Assembly: GCA_025991245.1 (NCBI GenBank)
Contig: BQMJ01000012.1
Location: 124,001 to 188,000, forward strand
Direction: 5' to 3'
DNA: 64,000 nucleotides
From: Galdieria partita
Taxonomy: Eukaryota; Rhodophyta; Bangiophyceae; Galdieriales; Galdieriaceae
A program made the position numbers and the translations under genes. Under the pieces are notes generated by a model. The model saw only the letters and a program-made list of their open reading frames with translations, had not been told where the DNA came from and did no database searches. Position 1 is the first letter of the stretch, and every line of letters starts with the position of its first letter. Shown here piece by piece: positions 54,298 to 64,000 of the stretch.

Positions 54298-54559
54298 AGT
54301 ACGGGATATAGAGTGGAAAGCGCAGTTAAGAACAGCAGCTAAATGTTATGAAGTTTCTGTCATAATAAGAGGTCTTCGTTGAACTGAGTCAAATAGAATC
54401 TCTAAACATAGCTTTTTCTATATGGGTATATATTACATGGTATACATTCTTTATGTTCAGTTGTTTTAAGCTCAACTAGCCTGGAGAGATAACGAAATAT
54501 TGAATAGCAGTTTTAGATTTTGTACAACATAATATCATTGACTCTACAGACTAAATAGG

Positions 54560-54682
54560 TCAAAATTTGAGATGATTTCCTTTGAAAAATTAGATGAGCA
54601 AATTCCTGCTTGGAAGATTTCTGTCAAAGTGGAGTGATATGGATTTGACTCTTTTGTGCAAAACAGCAACTTCTTAAAATAA
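54560..54682 (+). pseudogene. GT7 3'-end relic
   Basis: This stretch repeats the end of the GT7 gene at about 53616-53740. It shares the block FEMISF and near-identical DNA there (TTTGAGATGATTTCCTT), then diverged but alignable sequence through an isoleucine-lysine-isoleucine-serine region, the end of the gene and a similar 3' flank. The copy has an early stop and no upstream exon body. It marks a former tandem duplicate. Confidence 0.75.
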
Positions 54683-57385
54683 GTTTTGTTTTCCAACGCC
54701 GTATTTTCCTATTTGCAATGACCCTTTACTGGATTTGATTGTCTGAAGTTTCTGCAATTTCGAAAAATTTTCCATCAGGTTATCCTATCCACTGGAATTT
54801 TCTGCTTCGTTTACGTAGTAAATTCGGACAAACATCGTGAAATTTGCATTTGAAATAGTTCTTTCGTTGAAAGATGAAACTAATTGCTGTATCGATGCAA
54901 AGCAATCTGCCCTATCCAACAGAGATAGACAAAATAATTGTTCAAAGCCGAAATTCCTCGAAACTATCAGAAACTTGAGCAAAAATTTATTCAGTCAATT
55001 TTCCTACAAATGATCTTCCAGTAGTAAAGCATTCATCAGGAATAGCAATAATAGATAGGTAGGAACCGTAGCTTCTTGAAGATATACACACATAGAAGTG
55101 CGAGTAGCCTCAATGTCGTCTAAATCAAGACGAACTCGATCTAGTTTCCTTGAATCATGCTCCTACATGTTTGATCTATTCAATATGTATTTTTAGATAT
55201 TTTTATATATAAACACAAGTTGAAGTTTATTGTGAAAGAAAAGCTTTCTCTGTAGTTGTCGTCTATTGTTATCATTGATGGGAAGGTGAGTTATGTTGTT
55301 TCCTTTGGTTGGTTTGAAAAGAGTAAGATATGCCACTGCTGTTGCAGCCTTAGAATCCATTCTCGTATGTTTGCTGTGTCGTTAACAGTATTTTGATTCT
55401 CTCTATATTGCTGGCTTTGTAAAGAAAACATACTTCCATTTTTTCAGTACAAACAGAGTTACCTATTTATGTGCTGGCCTTCTCTTTGTCTTGTGTGGTT
55501 TCCAAGCTTGATCACGTGTCTATATTTTAATGCCAAACAAACAGTAATACTACAGTACTTATAAATGAGTGGTAACGACTTCTGCTGTAACCAATGCCTT
55601 CTGATCGGCATCCCTGATTCAGAAGATATCGCAAGAATGTAACCGCGAAGATTTTAGAGTTTAAAGCTTCAGTGTGCGCAACAATCTCAGATAAACTTCT
55701 TTATAGTCGATGTGGAATCTTGTTAGAGTAATGTTATACGAGGAGATATTTGGACACTAAGAGCGGACACTTATTCAGAATTCATAAATAACACTTGGAA
55801 TGCTTATGTATTTGGTTGCTGAAAAGGTACCTCTCAGTCTACTTGTGTCAGTAAACAGCTCAAATTTGTATATAAGCATTGTATAAGAGAGCCATCCGTT
55901 ACTCGTACTCTTTTGTGATAGTTATTCCTGCTACTGTTCGAAAACGAGGAAATTGTCAATTTAACCTAGGTATGGGTTTGAAACCAAGCTCCAGCAGTTA
56001 TTCTACAAAAACTCCTCGGATCCACTTACCAGCACCCAGCAAGTCTATCACATAGAAAATATAAACTTTGAAATGTTTAGAAAATTATGAAGCAGTGGAA
56101 CAAACATGTTTGAATTGGTCTCTTTAAATATTCCGCGACTCTAATCTTGCGTAGATGAAAAGAAACCCCAAGATCTTTAAACACTCTCTTAGATTTATAT
56201 ATATGATAAAAGAATGTGCTTTCATAGAGAATAGAATCGTCATGAACTCTAATGAACCTTAAATTGGTTTTGGCACAATCAGAGAAGAGCAAAGCATTCT
56301 CCTGACAACCATGAATTCATAAAGCCTGCTCTGCTTTACTCATTCTTTACCATTCGTATACTTTTCTCTACGCGTTGTCAAGTGTAAGAACAAATCTTTA
56401 CGGAAACCAAGTTAAGGAACAACATTATGCGGCTCAACGTACGTCTCCACAGGTCAAATGAAATAAAAGGATGTGCCCGATGGCCTTAGATAAGAATAGA
56501 AGGCGAAGGTAGGAAATAAGAAAGATTAAGAAGTGCTCCTCAGTTGATGTTCGATGACAGTTTTCTTTTCATCTACTCGATAAGATGTCTTGCATTAGAA
56601 GTTTCTTAGAGAAATAACTCTCTATGGGACTTGATTGAATCACCTGAAAGAAAAAGAAGTTCCAAAGGATTGACGCAAGAACATAGTCCAAATAAGCAAA
56701 TAAAAAAACATAGCGTTCTATTCAGTTAACTTCCACAGTGAATAAATACTTTTTCTTCCAAATTTTTGTTACTTTGTAGAGTACAAATCGAAGAGATACA
56801 CTGAAACCCAAATTGTTTTCCAAAAGAAGCCTACAGGAGCAACAAGTCTGAAAATAACGAAGTAACTGTTTAAGTTAATCTTTACAGAAGGTATATGTTG
56901 TGCGTGCTTAATGTCTGAGGTTGTTTTTCTCACCCTAGCTCTTAATCCACCTTGTGTTCGGTGCTCGAAGTCCTGATTGAAGCAATTCAGACGGCATGAC
57001 ACTAAGTGTTTTCTTTAGAAGGAGTATCAATAAAATTCGGACACTCGAAAAAGAGAAGGTTTGCACTATTTTTCTAACGTCACTCAAAAGGAACCTTGAA
57101 CAATGGAATGAGAAAAAAACCAAACTAGTTGAAGACAGATAACATTTATCTCAAACTTCCTTCAGAGAATTGCAGGTAAAGCTAGCATCGTCCGCTATCT
57201 AAAGGTCATTTAAACTTGCAAAATTTGCATAAATTGAAAAATGTTGTCGTGAACACATATGCATTTTCCAAATTCCTTACTTCGCAATACTAATTAAATG
57301 GAACTTTTCTTGAAAATAGTAAAGTCGGAGTTCTTAGCATTCTACTCAACAACTCATGGAGAAATGCGAAGTCAATCAGCATGCA

Positions 57386-58654
57386 TCAAACAAATTGCAC
57401 ATATTTGGAGTATAGAGTCAACAGAACTTTGGTATAATACTTCATGGCTTCAAATGTCAGTATGCGACGACATCTTTCAAACTTGTTCAAACACATTTGC
57501 TGAGAAAGATTCCAGTTATTGCGTAATATTTCGATAGAACTAAAGAGGTCAGAAAGATCTGGAGCAACATGATAATAGTCGCGACCATGACGCAATAACT
57601 GCAAAAGGACATCATCAAACATACCAACTCTTATAATATTCATGTCTAAAAAACAGAGAGTAGCAAGCCGCCTGGAGTAAGAACTACCATCCATGTCCAA
57701 GACCAAATAGCTAATTTCGTCCCAACGTTCCATCGGTATGCTGAACTTTGGTGAGGTGAGATCTTTCACATAAGGCAACCATTCGAATGCCTCGTTGAAG
57801 GCTGCGTCACACAAAGGACCATCTTGAAACTTCGCATACAGGTTACTGAAGTTGCCTTCTTTTAAATATTCTCTGAGTATTCTGCTCTCGTTACTATCAC
57901 ATATTCGAGCCACCTTAAGACGATGATTTCTATTTTCAGCAACCGAATGTCCTGTCAAGCTTCCACGAAATAGAGCTGTTTTTAACCGTGATTGCGGTTC
58001 CCATTGACACACATTCTGTCGCACATGTGCTAATGAGTCCAACAAATTTTGATCAAGTAGTTCATTAAATGGAAATAATATGTCTCGGAAACAAGGCGAA
58101 ATTTTGGCCGTAGATAAAATAGGAAAGATCACACTTTCTTTCAAGCAATCAAGGTTTGATAGAGGAAGTCCGTGAAAACTTTCAATCTCCTTGAAAACGC
58201 CACTGGAAGAGCAATGATCACAGTCAGGAAGTCGTGGTTCGTCCAAAAGGTTCAAGAATAGAATAGTATCTTGAATATCGTTGTGCTCCTTTAACAAAGT
58301 TTCTAAAGTATAGAGAAACTGTTTTATATTTCCCTTGTACGTATGATGCTGATCTACATAAGACGGAATTTGAATGCTCGAGTTTCGAATCTCGACTACA
58401 TAGAGATGAGGGGTTCTATCGAAAAAATCTCTTACATACGACTTGTTAAACTTTGCGTGTTTCCAGGGCCATATTTGTGACTTTGCTAAGGTGGTAAGTT
58501 CTTCATAAATATCGTTATGTTCCCTCTCTTGATAGTAGACTGTCAATTGTCTTCTTCTGGACACCGCTTGACGTTTATATAAGACGAAAACTAGAGACGC
58601 CATAAACAACAAAAGAATAGCTAAGAAGCCACCAAAAAGTCTTCGTCTAAACAT
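57386..58654 (-). CDS. Type II membrane glycosyltransferase, GT90 (CAP10/POGLUT-like)
   Basis: 422 residues in one exon. A basic N-tail (MFRRRLF) and a span (GGFLAILLLFMASLVFVL) precede a lumenal CAP10 domain. Family blocks are TALFRGSLTG, NHRLKVARICD, YLVLDMDGSSYSRRLATLC and LLRHGRDYYHVAPDLSDL. GT90 includes fungal capsule xylosyltransferase CAP10 and animal protein O-glucosyltransferases, and it is widespread in algae. The specificity is unknown. It is the right-most recognisable member of the cluster. Confidence 0.88.
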   Translation of the reverse strand: MFRRRLFGGFLAILLLFMASLVFVLYKRQAVSRRRQLTVYYQEREHNDIYEELTTLAKSQIWPWKHAKFNKSYVRDFFDRTPHLYVVEIRNSSIQIPSYVDQHHTYKGNIKQFLYTLETLLKEHNDIQDTILFLNLLDEPRLPDCDHCSSSGVFKEIESFHGLPLSNLDCLKESVIFPILSTAKISPCFRDILFPFNELLDQNLLDSLAHVRQNVCQWEPQSRLKTALFRGSLTGHSVAENRNHRLKVARICDSNESRILREYLKEGNFSNLYAKFQDGPLCDAAFNEAFEWLPYVKDLTSPKFSIPMERWDEISYLVLDMDGSSYSRRLATLCFLDMNIIRVGMFDDVLLQLLRHGRDYYHVAPDLSDLFSSIEILRNNWNLSQQMCLNKFERCRRILTFEAMKYYTKVLLTLYSKYVQFV

Positions 58655-60086
58655 TTCAAGTGTTCCTTACTTTCAAATTATCTGGTAGATTCCGGAAGGG
58701 ATGGTCGTGTCAATCTCTTTTCACGTTTCAAAGTTGAAGAAGAAAGGAGAATTTGAATTTCCTGAGAGAAAACATGAAAAGTTTCTAATGAACTTTGAAG
58801 TATATATACGAATTATATCAAAGAATTTTGTATGTAAAAATGAAAAAATACCAATGTCTCATTGTGAGTAGAATATCTACATAGGCGACAAAGAAAGGAA
58901 AATCAGACTTTACCAGAACTTTGCAAAACTCTGGAGTTGCAACTTGTTGGGTCATTCTTCGATGGTTTGCAAAACACAAAGACTAAAACTAGAGGCAAGT
59001 CCGGGTATTTACTATCTATATCAAACTTGAGGTCCCTTCGGAATACTTTCGATTCCATCAGAGTCTCCATTTCCTGTGATCCTCAAACTGAAATTGAGTG
59101 ACAAATATCATAACAACTTCCTTCATCTATAAACATTCTTCTATTGCGTACTCAGATACGGTTCTTGTAGCATGACAGACATAATAATAATTATAGTCAA
59201 CATTTAGTACAATATTGAATTTTAACGATATGAACTGGTTTGCATGTCTCTTCGACTAGACATAAGCTCTGCTCCATTCACCTCTACAAGTGGTTCGTTT
59301 TCCTAGGGTGGAAACATACAGAAAAGCAACTAAAAAGGAACTCAAAACTTGCAAGTTATTCTAAATAGGATAGGTGGATATACTCAAAAGAATGGTTGCA
59401 TAGTATCTTATAGCTTCAAATTGTTTTGGCCACTCGGATGTCTAGCTTTCGTCAGAGCATTAGATTTTAAACTGTTCTTCTGGACACAAATCAAGAAACT
59501 AAAACATTTTGCATCGCTATAACATGAAGTTCTTGCTCGACACAGCAATCCGCCCTTGTTGCTGAGAAAGAAGCAGAGTACAATAACAATATCACTGAAC
59601 TTATGCGATACAAGACTAGTCGTGATATTGCTTTGCTCAACTTGTAACACGAGAATTACGAGATTGACTCCGACGTATATTAGAGACAGAAGCAGAAAAT
59701 CGAACTCAAAATAAAATAAAAAGCTTCATATATGTATTTCGAAACTCAGGTATACCTTATGAAATATAGTTGGTACTCTATTGGACAGTATTCCTAGAAA
59801 CTTGTATGATGCAAGGTTCTACGCTTTCATTATCGGCAGTAGAATAAGACTGTTGTTCTTGATTAAAAATATCAACAAGTATGGCCAGCCACACTGTATT
59901 CATATTTCTAGGGTGCCACAGAAATACTTTCGACATCTTCAAGTGCCAGTGCTCCTAGATAAGCCGCTCTTTGGAATTTCTGGAAAACCCCGAGATTTTA
60001 TTGGGCACCCTCAGGATCGCAGCGGATATTTCTACGCTGTTCTTTGAATTGTTTCCACTTACAATCTTCGTCGCCAACGTGATGAG
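58655..60086. other. Stretch between GT90 and the next gene
   Basis: 1.4 kb, including the GT90 promoter. Its right part (about 59898-60038) probably holds the preceding exon of the unknown plus-strand gene, with VPQKYFRHLQVPVLLDKPLF and a 48-nt intron before 60087, but I could not find the true start. Confidence 0.35.
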
Positions 60087-61869
60087 TTTTTACGAAGAGC
60101 TTTTGTAGAAGGAAACTGTTCTATAAACAGAGTAGCAAAAAATATTTGCTTCGATATGAGTGGGTTTTCAATGGAGCTCTTGAGCAACGAAACTGTCAGA
60201 GAGTGGTTAATGTGTAGAAGTGAGCCTACTCTCCCTTCTAGTATTGTGGAGACAGCGTTTCCCATGAGGGCTTATTTGCAGTTTGACTCGTTTTCAGTAA
60301 CTTCAGACTACCTGGTGAAACCTTTGGGGGTTGTCAATGGCATTTTGCTTGGCTATGTGCGTATTCTTTTATTTTACCTTTGGTAAAGCGCTCTTACCCT
60401 TTATGAAAGGTGTTGGGAGACCCCTATTCGTTTGCTCTGTCTCACAACTGGGGGCCAATGGTGCATCCAGCAAGTCGAAGATTTGTTTTTAACTTAGAGA
60501 CACAAGAGTTCTTGGAGGTAAGTTTTTGATTTGAGTGTTTTGTTTTGTCTTGTTCTGATGGCCTTTGAAGTTTCACTGGTATCTGCATAACAATACACTT
60601 CTTGCAAACTGGATGAAGGTAAGGAATTCTTTGTTGTTTCTTTATGACTTCCTTTTAACTATTCTAGTTTCCAACTGGAAAGCATCGACTTCGATATTTT
60701 GTCTTGTATGAGGCTCCACCTCTTGGAAAGGTCCCATATAAACTGCTATCAAGTGTGGAGTTAGTTCTTCAGAGAACTGAAAGTGGAAAGCATCAGATGC
60801 TTTCAGCCTCTGATGATCTCTTTACTCTATTACCTCCTGTGGAACAGAGTCTTCAAGGTATTCCTTCTGCTTTGGAGTTTGCGACTTTGTTGCTGGGGAC
60901 CTTTTCCGGAACTTTTCGCTGGACTCAGTATGATCCAGAAACATTGACAGTTACTGAAGATGAACTGTATGCGTACTCGGTTACTGTTTGTACGAGGACT
61001 CATGCAGAAGACCTTCGCCTTCGAGAACTTCGTCGGTTGTGCTATCCCGGCGTACGAGTGAATAATCCTTTATTCGAGTTTTATGAAAGAAGGCGTTTGA
61101 ACTCTAAGGACAGTTTGGATATTCCTTTTCAAGACCAGCCAAGTAATGTGAGTAGTTGTGACAGTAGTGGAGATATTATGCCCCCCTTAGACAGTGTAGT
61201 TTCAACAGAATTCAAGTCTAGTGAAAACATACAAAGTTACCCTTCAAATGTGGACAGATGTCAACCTCAAAGCTATGTTCCTTTTGCAGAAAATTTCATG
61301 GATGATTGTGGAGTAATTTGCAAAAGAGGAAGATCAGTAACAGACAACTCTGGTTTACATTGGACGCATTCGTGGAATTTTGCTCCTCAGGAGTATTTTG
61401 AGTCGTATTCGTCGAATACTAGCTCAGTGGATAACGCTCAGTGGGAAGAAAAGATTGACTCGGAGTGTATTGAAGGCCACGATAGTCGTAAATGTTTTGA
61501 TGAGAATATATTTGCTGACATTGTTGGGAGTCAGGTAGGGTACCATGCGTCCTTTCTTGTAACATTTTTAAAGGTTTTCTCAAGATTTCTGAGTTTGGTA
61601 ATGATTCAACAAACTGCATTGAGTTTTCGAGTTTATCATCGGTGGCTTCAGACTATTACATGAAAGGGACACTGAGTGGTATAAATCTATCAGAATATTG
61701 GTCAGCTGAAGATGATATTCTTTCGGGTGTTGAATTAACCTCTTTCGGCTCTGTTTGGGATTTATCTCACGGCATAACTGTCGATAATAACATTCCACAA
61801 AATACACAGAATGACATTGCCACGATATTTCTTAATGATGGGGATTGGAATTTTGTATCAGATGTTTGA
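60087..61869 (+). CDS. Unrecognised multi-exon protein (5' end incomplete)
   Basis: Five exons are well supported by phase: 60087-60356, 60410-60517, 60571-60618, 60668-61534 and 61585-61869, giving 525 residues from the first base listed. The first half looks folded and conserved-like (LGDPYSFALSHNWGPMVHPA, then NTLLANWMKFPTGKHRLRYF and YELVLYEAP-type strands). The second half is Ser/Asp-rich and acidic to the end (LNDGDWNFVSDV), like an activation domain. No membrane span or signal is visible. I do not recognise a family. A DNA-binding regulator is a guess from the layout only. The earliest safe ATG in frame is at 60156; more exons probably lie upstream to about 59898. Confidence 0.7.
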
Positions 61870-61983
61870 ATCCAGTTGTTAGTTGATGCTGTTTTGGTAG
61901 TTTGAAATATTATAGCTTTTACACCAATGCTAATTACTTATATATAAACGAGAACAAATTGACTTGCAAATTCCTGTACAATA

Positions 61984-63841
61984 TCAAAATTGTTTCAAAA
62001 ATATAGCGATTGCGGTGATATTATCTTTGCTGCCTTTCTCAATCGCCTCGTTTACGAGCCGTTTCGATACTAAATCCCCTTTTGACACTGTCTTCCTCAT
62101 AATATGAGATACATCTTGTGGACTCAGTGCGTCCCATAATCCATCTGTTGCTAAAATAATCCAATCATAAATAACCCAATCTTTCTTTTCTAATATACTC
62201 AACTCGGGTTCACTTGTTAAAAATTGCTTCAAATGAGAGTCCCCAAAGGCTCTTGTTAAGGATATCTGGCCTTCAATTCTGTAACAAGTTTCATTAGAAA
62301 TCTTAATAGGAATCAATGAGCCACCTTTTGACTCAATTCGAGTTCTCTCATCATCACATAAATGGAGAGAGTGTTGTCTGTTTAATATAAGTGGATTGAC
62401 AGAGTTGCTTCCCAAAACTGCTAAACTATCTCCAGCATTTGCAACAAATAACACACCATTTGGAGCAAAATACAATACTAGAGCAGTACTTCCAGCGGTA
62501 GATGATTTGTGTGAAGCAATAAATTGATCATCCAGTTGCTGAAATGTACATTTCAAGGCATCTTCCGCTGCAAATGTTTTGTCAAGAAAAGTAGAAAGAG
62601 TATCCGCAAAATTTTGTTTCAAAAACTAAAAATAAAAGTAAGAAAATAATAAATAAAATCAACCAAAAGCTTACTTCTGCACATTCATCTCCTCCATGAC
62701 CGTCAAAAACTGCCAAAAGATGCTCTTCAGGTAAACGGAATGGACTTAAAATACAATATCTATCTTCCATTCTGTCTTCTCCTCGAAGTCCCGGAATAGC
62801 ACAGACACCAACCGAAGAATAAGAATAGCGAATTTCAGTAAACTTCAAACTTGAATAAAAAAAATGTCCTGAATTGCCGCATTCAGTTTGGTCAGACTGT
62901 TTCGCATCTATCATCCTTCCGTTTTGTATCTTCCGGTACAGACTGGAAGAGCCTTCCAAATGCCTTATCAAGCCTTTTATATTGAGCAGTAGTTCAGACG
63001 CACGCGGTCGTTCATTGGGATCCTTAGACCAACACTGTTGTATCCATTCACGCAATTCGACAGGAACTTGGACCGAAGAAACGAGTACAGGTCGAAGACC
63101 TTCAACTACAATGGCTCTTTTCAACTTGGATTCATTGAATCTTGTCTCTAATATTGTTTGAACTTGAGGAATTTCCATTTTTCTATCCACATAAGGTATC
63201 ACACCAGTCAATATCTCATTCATTACAACTCCCAATGAGTATATATCACAAGCATAAGTATGTTGCTTATTTTCCAGTATCTCTGGAGCTAAATAAATGA
63301 GCGTCCCTACTTGATGTTTAAGACGTCCTGCCGAAGGTCTACACTCTGAAGCTAAAGAAACCATCTCTTGATCATCTATTCCTTTCTCTATCAACAAATC
63401 CAAATCAGAAATAACAACATTCCAGTTGTTGTCTAGTAAAAAGTTCTCCGACTTGATATCCCGATGCACGAGGTTCTTTGAGTGCAAGTAAACAACTGCT
63501 TCAACCAACTGAGTAATAATATTCAACGCTTCTGAAAGAGCCAGCTCAACATTTCGTTCATGAATAAACTCAAATAATGTTCCTCTTTGCATATACGGAG
63601 AAATTGTGCAATAGTTGGGTGCCTCATTACATACTGCAACAAGAGGCAAAACACGAGGATGACACAGTCGGCTTCTCACATTGACTTCCCACTCAAATCT
63701 CTGTAAGGACTCCAGGGAACGAATATGTGGCTTCCTTACTGCCACTTCTTGTCCGTCCAAAACGCCTAGAAATACTGTTGCACTGCTTCCTTGTGCCAGT
63801 TGTCTTTTAAAAGTTAGCTCATTAGGCTTTATCCACCGCAT
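61984..63841 (-). CDS. Protein kinase-PP2C phosphatase fusion
   Basis: Two exons (63841-62675 and 62625-61984) with a 49-nt intron give 602 residues. Residues of about 8-300 are a Ser/Thr-type kinase: glycine loop AQGSSATVFLG, catalytic Lys in VAVRK (36), HRDIKSEN (126 onward), APE in YLAPEILENK. The DFG motif reads DLD (146-148). A PP2C domain follows: GEDRMEDRYC, VFDGHGGDECAE, then NAGDSLAVL, LTRAFGDSHLK and ILATDGLWDALS, with the metal-binding aspartates kept. This order matches plant proteins annotated as kinase and PP2C-like domain-containing. One chain could thus add and remove phosphate in the same pathway. The start is the first ATG in frame; an upstream exon is possible. Confidence 0.9.
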
Positions 63842-64000
63842 ATTCCGGAAACAAAATCGAGAAGTTGTCGATATGGAAAGCAATTTGCCTTTGATCCAAA
63901 TTCTAAAACGACGACTTCACTTAAATGGTTTAAGTACACAGAGCTTGTGGATATCTCGGTTCAGAGTATTTCAGTGAAAAGTTAGAGATTCGAGTGAGAG

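Larger units (their letters stand above)
53726..57385. other. Largest gene-poor gap of the window
   Basis: 3.7 kb, AT-rich, holding the GT7 relic (54560-54682) and a GC-richer island with an ATG-initiated frame (54037-54297), both listed separately. Other frames (for example 56077-56292 minus and a two-exon possibility at 55293-55564 plus) lack support. Confidence 0.4.

Noticed and set aside
55293-55564. Two-exon, 62-residue hydrophobic protein on the plus strand
   Set aside because: An ATG and phase-0 intron can be drawn, but the intron is long for this genome and there is no similarity to support it.
63873-63974. First exon of a divergent plus-strand gene running out of the window
   Set aside because: There is an ATG frame with a basic, transit-like sequence, but the window ends before any second exon can be tested.

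Overview
The window is nuclear DNA of a eukaryote, most likely a cyanidiophycean red alga of the Galdieria type. Three things support this. Genes are interrupted by very short GT-AG introns (about 44-85 nt, most 45-60). Housekeeping genes are packed with gaps of tens of bases. One gene encodes a phycobilisome core-linker domain behind a transit-like N-terminus, which points to a red-algal plastid. The intron load argues for Galdieria rather than the nearly intronless Cyanidioschyzon. The genus is an inference; the red-algal lineage is well supported.

The left part (1.7-39 kb) is gene-dense and mostly housekeeping. In order it holds: NADP-isocitrate dehydrogenase; a single-chain Mre11/SbcD-Rad50/SbcC fusion; tail-anchored cytochrome b5; glutamate decarboxylase; a Dbp10/DDX54-type helicase; cytosolic HSP70; a SAL1/HAL2 nucleotidase; an M1 aminopeptidase of the leukotriene-A4-hydrolase type with altered zinc ligands; a tRNA-Tyr with two introns; proteasome subunit Rpn3; CCR4-NOT subunit NOT3/5; a small charged protein; telomerase reverse transcriptase; the phycobilisome linker; a NifU-type iron-sulphur scaffold fused to a GIY-YIG-like domain; eIF3d; an organelle-type DEAD-box helicase; an EVE/THYN1 protein; a PRL-type phosphatase; and nucleoside diphosphate kinase.

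The middle part (about 40-58.7 kb) is different. Genes are spaced 0.4-4 kb apart in AT-rich DNA, and nearly all encode short-tailed type II membrane proteins with a lumenal carbohydrate-active domain. Each belongs to a different family: GT34-like, GT13-like, GT25-like, GH130-like, GT2-like, GT7 and GT90, plus one unknown small type II protein. They look like a glycan-assembly cluster. A GT7 3'-end relic shows past duplication here.

The right end (60-63.8 kb) carries an unrecognised multi-exon protein and a protein kinase-PP2C fusion. The strongest candidates for new biology are the Mre11-Rad50 fusion, the doubly interrupted tRNA-Tyr, the NEXXH-type M1 peptidase and the glycosyltransferase cluster. 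All splice junctions were inferred by eye from frame continuity, GT-AG ends and family similarity; no alignment or database search was run.
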